From Streptomyces antibioticus (GTDB taxonomy: Bacteria; Actinomycetota; Actinomycetes; Streptomycetales; Streptomycetaceae), in NCBI RefSeq assembly GCF_001514065.1, contig NZ_KQ948424.1:841568-905567 (forward strand): a stretch of DNA of 64,000 nucleotides, read 5' to 3'. The notes beneath the pieces are model-generated. The model worked only from the letters and a program-made list of their open reading frames with translations, was not told where the DNA came from and searched no databases. Below are positions 36,719-45,595 of this stretch, in pieces. The position numbers and the translations under genes are program-made. The stretch's first letter is position 1, and each line of letters opens with the position of its first letter.

Positions 36719-37228
36719 TCAGGTCGACGGAGCCTCAGGGTACGCTACGACCCACCACTCCTCGGGCTCCTCACGAAGTCCTTGCACCACCACATCCACC
36801 GCCTCCCCCACCCGCGCCTCCAGCGATTCAGGGGGCAAGCTCCTGCGATGGTCGCGGGTCAGTTCCCAATAGCGATCGAAGATCGAGTTCCGGCACAACA
36901 CCCGCAGGTGGCCCATCAGTTCGTTCCATGTCATGGCCTCCACTCGATGGTGAAGCACCATGCCGTGGTACTGCGCATTGACGTGGATCATCTGACGGCG
37001 CTCGCGCTCCGTGAGGCCCGAGAGGATGCTGACGGCATCCGCCAGAGCGGGGTCTGCCATTCTGCGCTCCATCTGCTCGACCGAGATGCGATGCAGCTGG
37101 ATCAAATTGGCGTGCTTGATCTCCTTGGCGAGAAGGGTCAGCTGCTGGAGCAGTTGCTCCGTCAGTTCCTCTGACCTCTCGCCCACTGCTGAATCGTTCC
37201 CTCGCGCATCCGGATTCTCTGTGGCCAA
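36719..37228 (-). CDS. DUF6082 family protein
   Basis: The 169-residue product appears to be a DUF6082 protein, a Streptomyces family of unknown function. Signature segments are ERRMADPALADAVSILSGL, RRQMIHVNAQYHGMVLHHRV and LRVLCRNSIFDRYWELTRDH. It is probably all-alpha and cytoplasmic, with no N-terminal span, unlike many family members. The TTG start at 37228 is uncertain. Base composition here is less GC-rich than the neighbours, which suggests acquisition. Confidence 0.65.
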   Translation of the reverse strand: MATENPDARGNDSAVGERSEELTEQLLQQLTLLAKEIKHANLIQLHRISVEQMERRMADPALADAVSILSGLTERERRQMIHVNAQYHGMVLHHRVEAMTWNELMGHLRVLCRNSIFDRYWELTRDHRRSLPPESLEARVGEAVDVVVQGLREEPEEWWVVAYPEAPST

Positions 37229-37453
37229 TGCGAACCCCCGAGTCAGGCGTGCGGGCGCCGGTCAGCGGCTCACCTGGGCCGACGCACGGTTGGGCACAAC
37301 GCCCCGCCCCCAGCATGCCGGGCGGATCAAGTCGGCGCGGAGGCGGAAAGGGGGCGCATGGATGGACGTACCGCTCGCATCGACCAACGCCCTGACATGT
37401 ATGTGCCCGGCGAGCGCCGCCCGCATTCGTTCAATCGGGCTCCACCCCACGCA

Positions 37454-37888
37454 TCAACCCTGCTCAGAGCCCGCTTTCCGCGCGTCGTACACCTCTCGCG
37501 CCTCCTGCACCGCGCCCATCCGCCGCTCCGTCCACACCGCAAGCCCCCGCACCTGCTCCGCCGCCTCGCGGCCCAGGTCGGTGAGGGAGTAGTCGACCCT
37601 CGGGGGGATCACCGGGTGGGCGTCGCGGTGGATCAGGCCGTCGCGTTCCAGGGTCTGGAGGGTCTGTGTCAGCATTTTCTCGCTGACGCCCCGGCCGTAG
37701 CCGCTGACCGCGCGGCGCAGTTCGCTGAAGCGGTACGGGCGGTCCAGAAGCTCGATGAGGATCAGGACACCCCAGCGGCTGGTGACGTGTTCCATGACGA
37801 GGCGGTACGGGCACATCGCCTCGGGGTTCGTCTCGGCGTTCGTCCCGGTGCTCGTCTCGCGATTCACCTCTGTAGCACTTACTGCCAT
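37454..37888 (-). CDS. HxlR family winged-helix transcriptional regulator
   Basis: The 144-residue product has the HxlR domain: AMCPYRLVMEHVTSRWGVLI with the Cys used for redox sensing in relatives, RFSELRRAVSG, and VSEKMLTQTLQTLERDGLIH as the winged-helix core. It is divergent from the NAD(P)-binding gene at 37980. A perfect AAGTACC/GGTACTT dyad in the 91-bp gap makes that gene and itself the probable targets. Confidence 0.92.
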   Translation of the reverse strand: MAVSATEVNRETSTGTNAETNPEAMCPYRLVMEHVTSRWGVLILIELLDRPYRFSELRRAVSGYGRGVSEKMLTQTLQTLERDGLIHRDAHPVIPPRVDYSLTDLGREAAEQVRGLAVWTERRMGAVQEAREVYDARKAGSEQG

Positions 37889-37890
37889 GC

Positions 37891-37917
37891 AAGTACCTTA
37901 CTTCAAAGTGGGTACTT
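37891..37917. promoter_or_regulatory. HxlR operator candidate in the divergent promoter
   Basis: Perfect 7-bp arms AAGTACC and GGTACTT lie 13 bp apart, 3 bp upstream of the HxlR start codon. The AT-rich spacer includes CTTACTT half-site-like sequence. HxlR dimers bind such GTAC-containing dyads. Confidence 0.7.
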
Positions 37918-37979
37918 TCCAGCAGTTAGCGCTTCTCCTACGGTTAGTGCATCCGCACCCCACAAGGAGAACGCAGATC

Positions 37980-38834
37980 ATGAGCATCGTCGTCACCGGA
38001 GCCAACGGCCACCTGGGCCGCCACGTCATCGAGCAGCTGCTGGAGAAGGTGCCGGCCGACCAGGTCACCGCGGTCGTGCGCAGCGCGGAGAAGGGCGCCG
38101 ACCTCGCCGCGAAGGGCGTGAAGCTCGCCGTCGCCGACTACAACGCCCCGGAGACGTTCGACACCGTCTTCGCCGCCGGCGACAAGGTGCTCCTCATCTC
38201 CGGCAGCGAGGTCGGCAACGACCGCCCCGGCCAGCACACGGTCGTGATCAACGCCGCCAAGGCCGCCGGCGTCGCCCTGCTCGCCTACACCAGCGCCCCC
38301 GGCGCCCTCACCGCCGCGCTCGCCGACGACCACCGCGCCACCGAGAAGGTGCTCCTCGCCTCCGGCCTGCCCTACGTACTGCTGCGCAACGGCTGGTACC
38401 ACGAGAACTACACCGAGAACCTCGGCCCGGTCCTGGAGCACAACGCCGTCGTCGCCGCCGCCGGCGAGGGCCGGGTGTCCTCCGCCGCGCGCGCCGACTA
38501 CGCCGCCGCCGCGGTCGCCGTCCTCACCGGCGAGGGGCACGAGAACAAGACGTACGAGCTCGGGGGCGACACCGCGTGGAGCTTCGCCGAGTACGCGGCC
38601 GAGCTCAGCAAGCAGACCGGCAAGGAGATCGCCTACAACGACGTGCCCGCCGAGGTCCTCGTCGGCATCCTTACCGGTGCCGGGCTGCCCGAGCCGGTCG
38701 CCGCGGTCTTCGCCGGTGTGGACGTCTCCATCTCCAAGGGCGAGCTGGTCGTCGACTCCGGTGACCTCTCCCGCCTGGCCGGCCGCCCCACCTCGCCGAT
38801 CTCCGACGCGATCGCCGCCGCGCTCAAGGGCTGA
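37980..38834 (+). CDS. NAD(P)H-binding quinone reductase-like protein (QorB/NmrA type)
   Basis: The 284-residue product is an atypical SDR. Its Rossmann motif is VVTGANGHLGRHVIEQL at residue 4, the substrate side includes YTSAPGALTAALADDH and LRNGWYHENYTENL, and DVSISKGELVVDSGDLSRL lies at the C-terminus. This pattern belongs to QorB-type NADPH:quinone oxidoreductases, which together with HxlR regulators respond to electrophiles. It starts with ATG after an AAGGAG site. Confidence 0.88.
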   Translation: MSIVVTGANGHLGRHVIEQLLEKVPADQVTAVVRSAEKGADLAAKGVKLAVADYNAPETFDTVFAAGDKVLLISGSEVGNDRPGQHTVVINAAKAAGVALLAYTSAPGALTAALADDHRATEKVLLASGLPYVLLRNGWYHENYTENLGPVLEHNAVVAAAGEGRVSSAARADYAAAAVAVLTGEGHENKTYELGGDTAWSFAEYAAELSKQTGKEIAYNDVPAEVLVGILTGAGLPEPVAAVFAGVDVSISKGELVVDSGDLSRLAGRPTSPISDAIAAALKG

Positions 38835-38853
38835 CACCGCCGAAAGGCTCCCA

Positions 38854-38901
38854 CCCCCGCCTGTCATGACCGTATGGCGATACGGGCATGACAGGCGGGG
38901 G
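38854..38901 (+). terminator. Very long terminator hairpin
   Basis: CCCCCGCCTGTCATG pairs perfectly with CATGACAGGCGGGGG, with a nested CCGTAT/ATACGG stem on a 4-nt GGCG loop. It lies 20 bp after the QorB-like gene. Confidence 0.85.
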
Positions 38902-38949
38902 CGCTCGGCGTTACCTTCTTGCAGGCGACGAACGTGAGAAGGAGGGCCC

Positions 38950-39951
38950 GTGACCGGGAAGCCGAGCGGTGAGCGGCGTACAGGACTGCTGAACGGCTTC
39001 GCGGCGTACGGGATGTGGGGGCTGTTCCCCCTGTACTTCCCGCTGCTCAAGCCCGCCGGGCCGTTCGAGGTGCTGGCCCACCGGATGGTGTGGTCGCTGC
39101 TCGTCGTGGTCCTGGCCCTGGTCGTGCTGCGCCGCTGGAGGTGGGCCGGCGAGCTGCTGCGCCAGCCCCGCCGGCTCGCGCTGATCGCGGTCGCCGCGGC
39201 CGTCATCGCCGTCAACTGGGGCGTCTACATCTGGGCCGTGAACAACGACCGGGTCGTCGAGGCCTCGCTCGGCTACTTCATCAACCCGCTGGTCACCATC
39301 GCGATGGGTGTCCTGCTCCTCAAGGAGCGGCTGCGGCCCGTGCAGTGGGCGGCGGTCGGGGTCGGCGCCGGTGCGGTGGTCGTGCTCACGGTCGGGTACG
39401 GGCGGCCGCCGTGGATCTCGCTGATCCTCGCCTTCTCCTTCGCCACGTACGGCCTGGTGAAGAAGAAGGTCAACCTCGGCGGGCTGGAGTCGCTGGCCGC
39501 CGAGACCGCGCTCCAGTTCCTGCCCGCGACCGGCTATCTGATCTGGCTGGCCTCGCAAGGCGACGCCACCATCCTCACCGAGGGCCCCGGCCACGCCGCG
39601 ATGCTCGCCGGGACCGGCCTGGTCACCGCGCTCCCCCTCATCTGCTTCGGCGCCGCCGCGATCCGCGTGCCGCTGTCCACGCTGGGTCTGCTCCAGTACC
39701 TGGCGCCGGTCTTCCAGTTCCTGCTCGGCGTCCTCTACTTCGGCGAGGCCATGCCGCCCGAGCGCTGGGCGGGCTTCGCGCTGGTCTGGCTGGCGCTGTC
39801 GCTGCTGACCTGGGACGCCCTGCGCTCGGCCCGCAGGCTGAGGGCGGAGATCAACAGGCCCGCCACCACCGTCGCGCCCGGCACCACGAGCGCCACGCGG
39901 ACGGCCGAGACCGTCGCCGCCACACCCGACCCGGTCGACGCCAAGCCGTAG
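38950..39951 (+). CDS. rarD: EamA family transporter, RarD type
   Basis: The 333-residue membrane protein has ten hydrophobic spans in two EamA halves. AAYGMWGLFPLYFPLLKPAG near the start and HRMVWSLLVVV, NWGVYIWAVNNDRVVEASLG and GYFINPLVTI are RarD hallmarks. RarD proteins are drug/metabolite superfamily carriers with no proven substrate. The GTG start sits directly behind a GGAGGG site. The C-terminal tail from about residue 305 is Thr/Ala-rich, and its last codons run into a 33-bp tandem repeat. Confidence 0.9.
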   Translation: MTGKPSGERRTGLLNGFAAYGMWGLFPLYFPLLKPAGPFEVLAHRMVWSLLVVVLALVVLRRWRWAGELLRQPRRLALIAVAAAVIAVNWGVYIWAVNNDRVVEASLGYFINPLVTIAMGVLLLKERLRPVQWAAVGVGAGAVVVLTVGYGRPPWISLILAFSFATYGLVKKKVNLGGLESLAAETALQFLPATGYLIWLASQGDATILTEGPGHAAMLAGTGLVTALPLICFGAAAIRVPLSTLGLLQYLAPVFQFLLGVLYFGEAMPPERWAGFALVWLALSLLTWDALRSARRLRAEINRPATTVAPGTTSATRTAETVAATPDPVDAKP

Positions 39952-40093
39952 ACGCCGGTCACCGTCTTCGACGCCAAGCCGTAGACGCCGGTCACCGTCT
40001 TCGACGCCGAGCCGTAGACGCCGGTCACCGTCTTCGACGCCGAACCGTGGACACCGGTCACCGCCGTCGACGCCGAGCCGTGGACGGCGCTCA
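39936..40093. repeat. 33-bp tandem repeat, five copies, at the rarD 3' end
   Basis: Copies of CGACGCCAAGCCGTAGACGC followed by CGGTCACCGTCTT begin at 39936, 39969, 40002, 40035 and 40068. They are increasingly divergent, and the first contains the rarD stop codon. Confidence 0.9.
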
Positions 40094-40303
40094 CCACCGA
40101 GATCCCGGTCGCCGAGGCGAACTGCGTCAGCGCGGTCAGCAGTCGGCTGCCGAGCCCCTGCCCGGCGTCGCCCACCCCCTCGGTCGCAGCGATCATCAGC
40201 GGACCGTGCAGCCGGTGGTGCCGTCGCGTGAGGTGTGCGACGCGCGCACCACCGAGGCCCTTTAGGACAGTCCCTGGCCGCAGCCGGCGCTATAAGTGGC
40301 CGC
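39952..40303. other. Region of 352 bp without an intact gene
   Basis: It contains most of the 33-bp repeat array (39936-40093), a possible acetyltransferase remnant on the minus strand and the promoter region of the VOC gene. Confidence 0.55.
40094..40259 (-). pseudogene. Possible remnant of a GNAT acetyltransferase
   Basis: The minus strand reads GLGGARVAHLTRRHHRLHG and then AATEGVGDAGQGLGSRLL. The last part resembles the acetyl-CoA loop (Q/R-x-x-G-x-G/A) of GNAT enzymes, preceded by a His-rich strand typical of actinobacterial members. No start or C-terminus is present; the frame runs into the 33-bp repeats. This is a weak identification. Confidence 0.35.
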
Positions 40304-41877
<1,574 letters not shown>

Positions 41878-41898
41878 CTGGTCCTGTCGCCCACCCGG

Positions 41899-43272
41899 CT
41901 ACTGGCTGAGCTTGCGGGCGCGTTCGGCGAGGCGGTTCATACGGGCGTGGGCGGACTCCAGCTGCTCGATGTCCTCGGCCGCCGGACCGTCCTCGCGCGT
42001 CAGCTCCGTCCACAGCCCGATCAGGTCCACGCCCATGCGCAGGCCCAGCTCCGGGTCGCGTACGGCACGCCAGGCGGTCGCCGCGCTCTGGACGTTGCCG
42101 TACGCGGCCTCGGCGTCCCGGGTGCGGCGGCGGGTCCTCGCCAGGTCGAGGGAGAGTCCGAAGGCGCGCACCGGCTCACCGGCCAAGTAGGCGATGTACG
42201 CGGTGAGTTCGAGCAGCCGCAGCACCTCGGGGTGCTCCGCGCCGAGCGCGCCGGTGGCCTGCGCCACGGTCTGCTCGGACAGCCGCGCGGCCTCCTCCGT
42301 CCGGCCCTCCTTGACCGCCTCGTTGATCCGGGCCATCGGCTCGGCGAGCATCGCGGTGCCGCCACCGTCGTAGGCGGTCGCCGGATCGTCCCCGAGCACC
42401 GCCTCGGCGACGGCGTCGAAGCCGCGCGGCGGGGTGGGCTTGGGGTCGGGGTCGTCGAGACGGGCGGACGCGCCGAGGTCGAGGACGGGCTTGGGCGCGG
42501 AGGGCACGGCGGGCACGAAGGGCGCGGAGGCCGGCCGGGGTTCCGCGTCGGCCGGGGATGCGTCGGTCCGCGGTGCGTCCATCACCGGCGGGGGGCCGAA
42601 CTGTCCCGTCGGGGGTGCGACCGTGCCGGGCGCCGCGTTCTCCACCCACTCGGGTACGGCCCGCAGCCGGAACGTCGGCACGGCATCGCGCGGCGCCTGC
42701 TCCCCGCCCTCCGCCTCCCCGTCCGTCGCGGCCTCCTCCGGGAGGGAGCGCAGAAGGAAGGTCGCCGGCTCGGAGGGGGCGCGAAGAAGATGAGTGGGCT
42801 TGTCGCGCCGGGGCTCGTCATCGGCCATGGGTGCGGGGGCGGGCGCGGGTGGTGCGACGGGCGCCGGGGCCGGCTCCTCCTGCCCCGCAGCGGTCGGCCA
42901 CGCCGTCCGTCCCACCCCGGCCGGCGGGGCCGTGGGCCGCGGCTCCGCCGTGAACTGGCTGGAACCGTCCCGCTCGATCCGCAGGGCGACGACATAGCCG
43001 ATGCGCTCGTCGCGGACCGTCGCGTGGACGGGGTGGCCGGTGGCGAGGGCGATGCGGTGCAGGTGGTTCAGGACGGTGTGCTGGATCTCCTCGCCCGCGA
43101 CCCCGCCGACCGGCACTCCGCCGACCGTGGCACCGCCGGGTCCGACCAGCACGTCGAGCGGCGCCGCCGTGAACACGGCACCCTGCTGTTCCCGCTTCTC
43201 ACGGCCAAGTCGCGACATCGTTCCCTCACTCGGTGCGTCGGGGAGTGGGCGGACGGCGTGTTCGCGTTCCAT
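41899..43272 (-). CDS. TPR-containing hypothetical protein
   Basis: The 457-residue protein begins at ATG 43272, preceded by a strong GGAGGGAG site. A more upstream GTG at 43356 is less likely. Residues about 30-110 form a compact domain (LDVLVGPGGATVGGVPVGG). Residues 115-305 are Pro/Ala-rich and probably disordered. The C-terminal 150 residues are helical TPR-like (EEAARLSEQTVAQATGALGA, LLELTAYIAYLAGEPVRAFG). No enzyme motif is seen. It is divergent from the P-loop DUF6668 gene, and the two probably act together. Confidence 0.65.
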   Translation of the reverse strand: MEREHAVRPLPDAPSEGTMSRLGREKREQQGAVFTAAPLDVLVGPGGATVGGVPVGGVAGEEIQHTVLNHLHRIALATGHPVHATVRDERIGYVVALRIERDGSSQFTAEPRPTAPPAGVGRTAWPTAAGQEEPAPAPVAPPAPAPAPMADDEPRRDKPTHLLRAPSEPATFLLRSLPEEAATDGEAEGGEQAPRDAVPTFRLRAVPEWVENAAPGTVAPPTGQFGPPPVMDAPRTDASPADAEPRPASAPFVPAVPSAPKPVLDLGASARLDDPDPKPTPPRGFDAVAEAVLGDDPATAYDGGGTAMLAEPMARINEAVKEGRTEEAARLSEQTVAQATGALGAEHPEVLRLLELTAYIAYLAGEPVRAFGLSLDLARTRRRTRDAEAAYGNVQSAATAWRAVRDPELGLRMGVDLIGLWTELTREDGPAAEDIEQLESAHARMNRLAERARKLSQ

Positions 43273-43442
43273 GGTGCTCCCTCCGGCCGTCGGCCTTCCG
43301 CTCCCCGGCGTCAAGAGCCGGTCGTACACGTACTGTTGAGTAGTCTCTCCGCTCACTCCCGGTACTCACGTCACCGTGGCGTCACAGACTCGTCCCAGGC
43401 GGGCCGGGCCGGCCGGGAGAGACCTCGGGAAGGAGACCTTAC

Positions 43443-43943
43443 GTGCAGCAGGGACCGGAGATCTGGATCCGCGGGCCGGTGGCCGTACCGCAGGACCCAC
43501 CGCCGGAGCCCTCCCCTGCCGGCACGGCGCGGCGCTTCTCCTGGGTCGGCACCCACGGCGGGGCCGGCACCTCCACTCTCTCATTCGTCTACGGCGGCCA
43601 CGACTGCGGCCGGGACTGGCCCGGCCCCGCCGATCCCGCGTCGGTGCTGCTCGTGGCCCGCACCCATGCGGCCGGGCTGGCCGCCGTGCTGGGCACCCTG
43701 GAGGTCTTCCGGCGCGGCGCGGCTCCGCAGGGGCTCGACCTCGACGCGGTGGTGCTGGTCGCGGACGCGCCGGGGCGGCTTCCGAAGCCGCTCGCCCAGC
43801 GGGTCAAAGTCATCGAGTCGGTGATCGACGTGTACCGGGTGCCGTGGGTCCCGGCCTGGCGGCTCGGCGACCTGTCCGGGCATCCGCCGCGCGAGACGGC
43901 GTCGCTGGCCCGGCTGACGGGCGCGGCCGGGCGGGGGCACTGA
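43443..43943 (+). CDS. DUF6668 family P-loop protein
   Basis: The 166-residue product has a deviant Walker A-like loop GTHGGAGTSTL at about residues 37-47, as in ParA/MinD-like ATPases but shortened. VVLVADAPGRLP and DVYRVPWVPAWRL segments match my memory of DUF6668 proteins, often found near type IV-secretion-like genes. The GTG start has a GGAAGGAG site. It ends inside a 20-bp repeat. Function is unknown, and the P-loop suggests nucleotide binding. Confidence 0.65.
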   Translation: MQQGPEIWIRGPVAVPQDPPPEPSPAGTARRFSWVGTHGGAGTSTLSFVYGGHDCGRDWPGPADPASVLLVARTHAAGLAAVLGTLEVFRRGAAPQGLDLDAVVLVADAPGRLPKPLAQRVKVIESVIDVYRVPWVPAWRLGDLSGHPPRETASLARLTGAAGRGH

Positions 43944-43998
43944 GGCGCGGCCAGGGGCACTGAGGCGCGGTCAGGGGCTCTGAGGCGCGGCGGGCGGG
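43939..43998. repeat. 20-bp tandem repeats over the DUF6668 stop
   Basis: Three imperfect 20-bp units ACTGAGGCGCGG(C/T)CAGGGGC begin at 43939, 43959 and 43979. The first contains the TGA stop of the DUF6668 gene. Confidence 0.85.
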
Positions 43999-44024
43999 GG
44001 CACTGAGAAGAAGCCCCTTGGACA

Positions 44025-44061
44025 ATTACTTGCGCGCGCATATGATGCAGGTGCAGGTAAT
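44025..44061. promoter_or_regulatory. Imperfect dyad upstream of the FMN reductase gene
   Basis: ATTACTTGCGCGCGCAT and the right-hand ATGCAGGTGCAGGTAAT are inverted copies matching at 13 of 17 positions around a 3-bp centre, 30-66 bp before the start. It may be a MarR/HxlR-type operator; the regulator is not in view. Confidence 0.5.
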
Positions 44062-44091
44062 CGTCGTACGCCACTACCGCCTGGAGTCCTC

Positions 44092-44676
44092 ATGCCCCGC
44101 AGCTTCCTGTTTCTCCTGGCCAGCAGCCGCAGCGACGGCAACACCGAGCTGCTGGCCCGGCGCGCCGCCGAGCAGCTGCCCGCGGACGTCGAGCAGCGCT
44201 GGATCGACCTCGCGAAGCATCCGCTGCCCGACTTCGAGGACCTGCGGCACGACAGCGACCATGTGCGGCCGAAGGACGGGAACACGGGTCTGCTCTTCGA
44301 CGCCACGATCGCCGCGACGGACATCGTGATCGCGTCGCCGCTGTACTGGTACTCGCTCTCCGGCCAGGCCAAGCGCTACCTCGACTACTGGTCGGGCTGG
44401 CTGCGCACCCCCGGCGTCGACTTCAAGGCGACGATGGCGGGCCGCACCCTGTGGGGCGTCACCGCGCTCGCCCACGAGGAGTTCGAGGTCGCCGACCCGC
44501 TGGTGGGCACCCTCAACAACTCGGCGGCGTACATGCGGATGCGGTTCGGCGGAGTGCTGCTCGGCAACGGCAGCAAGCCGGGGGACGTGCTGCGGGACAC
44601 GGAGGCGCTGGCGCGCGCGAAGACGTTCTTCGCACAGGAGGCACCGCTCGCCCGCTTCCCCTACGAAGAGGCCTGA
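44092..44676 (+). CDS. Flavodoxin-like NAD(P)H-dependent FMN reductase
   Basis: This 194-residue flavodoxin-fold protein has the N-terminal FMN phosphate loop ASSRSDGNTELLARRAAEQL. IASPLYWYSLSGQAKRYLDYW near residue 83 is typical of NADPH-dependent FMN and azo-reductase relatives. It probably reduces quinones, nitro or azo compounds in the cytoplasm. It converges on the ABC permease gene with almost no gap. Confidence 0.88.
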   Translation: MPRSFLFLLASSRSDGNTELLARRAAEQLPADVEQRWIDLAKHPLPDFEDLRHDSDHVRPKDGNTGLLFDATIAATDIVIASPLYWYSLSGQAKRYLDYWSGWLRTPGVDFKATMAGRTLWGVTALAHEEFEVADPLVGTLNNSAAYMRMRFGGVLLGNGSKPGDVLRDTEALARAKTFFAQEAPLARFPYEEA

Positions 44677-44677
44677 G

Positions 44678-45595
44678 CTACGCCGTGATGTCCTTCGTCG
44701 TGAACCTCGCCCACGCCGCCGAGCCGAACACCGCCGCGTACAGGGCCTGGAGGCCGAGGTTCTTCTGGAGGTCGTCCCAGTAGACGGGCTCGCGCATGAG
44801 GTCGGCGAAGGACAGCCAGTAGTGCGAGAAGAAGTACGGCTGGAGCGCGTGCAGTTGGGGGATCTGGTCGAGGATCTGGACCGTGATGAGCAGGCCCACG
44901 GTCGTCGCCATCGCCGCGATGCCGCTGCCGGTGAGCGTCGAGACGAACAGGCCGAGGGCCGCCACGCCGGTCAGTGACGCGGCGACGACCAGGGCGATGA
45001 GGAAGGCCCGGCCCAGCCCTTCGGCGAAGGTGATCCGCGTACCGGAGATGGTCGTCAGATCGCCCAGCGGGAAGAGGAGGGCTCCCACCGCCAGCGCGGA
45101 GATCGCCACGACCAGGGTGGCGACGACGCAGAACGTCATCACCGTCGCGTACTTGGTCAGCAGCAGACGGGTGCGGCCCGCCGGGGCGACGAGCAGATAG
45201 CGCAGGGTGCCGGCGTTGGCCTCGCCCGCGATCGCGTCGCCTGCGATCACGCCGATGGCCATGGGGAGGAAGAAGGGGAGGGTGGCCGCCAACGCCGTGA
45301 ACACCAGGAAGAGGCCGTTGTTGGTGACCTGGGAGATGAAGGCGGGGCCCTCTCCGCCGCGACCCTGTCCCACGCCGCCGCCGTCGCTGGTCTCGATCTT
45401 GATAGCGATGCCTACGAGGATGGGGACGGCGGCGAGGACCGACAGCAGGGCGAGGGTGCGCCAGCGGCGGAAGGTGGTGAGCAGTTCGTTGGCGAAGAGG
45501 GTGCCGCGGAGGGTTCTACGGCGGCTGACGGTTGGTGGGGGCTGAGCGCGCAGTTCCCCGCGCCCCTGAAAAGCCTTCAGCTCAGCCGGCGACAT
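44678..45595 (-). CDS. ABC-2 type transporter permease
   Basis: The 305-residue permease has six hydrophobic spans and pairs with the upstream ATPase gene, which its ATG overlaps by 14 bp. GEANAGTLRYLLVAPAGRTR is the cytoplasmic coupling segment of ABC-2 exporters, and spans near residues 45-65, 93-115, 150-180 and 200-230 are clear. Its first 18 residues are encoded by a copy of a dispersed intergenic repeat (45547-45567). Together with the LolA-like protein it forms a three-gene export unit. Confidence 0.87.
   Translation of the reverse strand: MSPAELKAFQGRGELRAQPPPTVSRRRTLRGTLFANELLTTFRRWRTLALLSVLAAVPILVGIAIKIETSDGGGVGQGRGGEGPAFISQVTNNGLFLVFTALAATLPFFLPMAIGVIAGDAIAGEANAGTLRYLLVAPAGRTRLLLTKYATVMTFCVVATLVVAISALAVGALLFPLGDLTTISGTRITFAEGLGRAFLIALVVAASLTGVAALGLFVSTLTGSGIAAMATTVGLLITVQILDQIPQLHALQPYFFSHYWLSFADLMREPVYWDDLQKNLGLQALYAAVFGSAAWARFTTKDITA
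45547..45567 (-). repeat. Dispersed GC-rich repeat, copy 2, inside an ABC permease gene
   Basis: These 21 bp are the exact reverse complement of 6068-6088. On the minus strand they encode part of the ABC permease N-terminus (FQGRGELRA). Confidence 0.85.

Noticed and set aside
37262-37450. 62-codon minus-strand frame after the HxlR gene
   Set aside because: No family recognised, no ribosome site and an unconvincing composition. It is left as intergenic sequence.
39936-40093. CRISPR-like array of 33-bp repeats
   Set aside because: Copies are directly adjacent with no spacers, and no cas genes are present.
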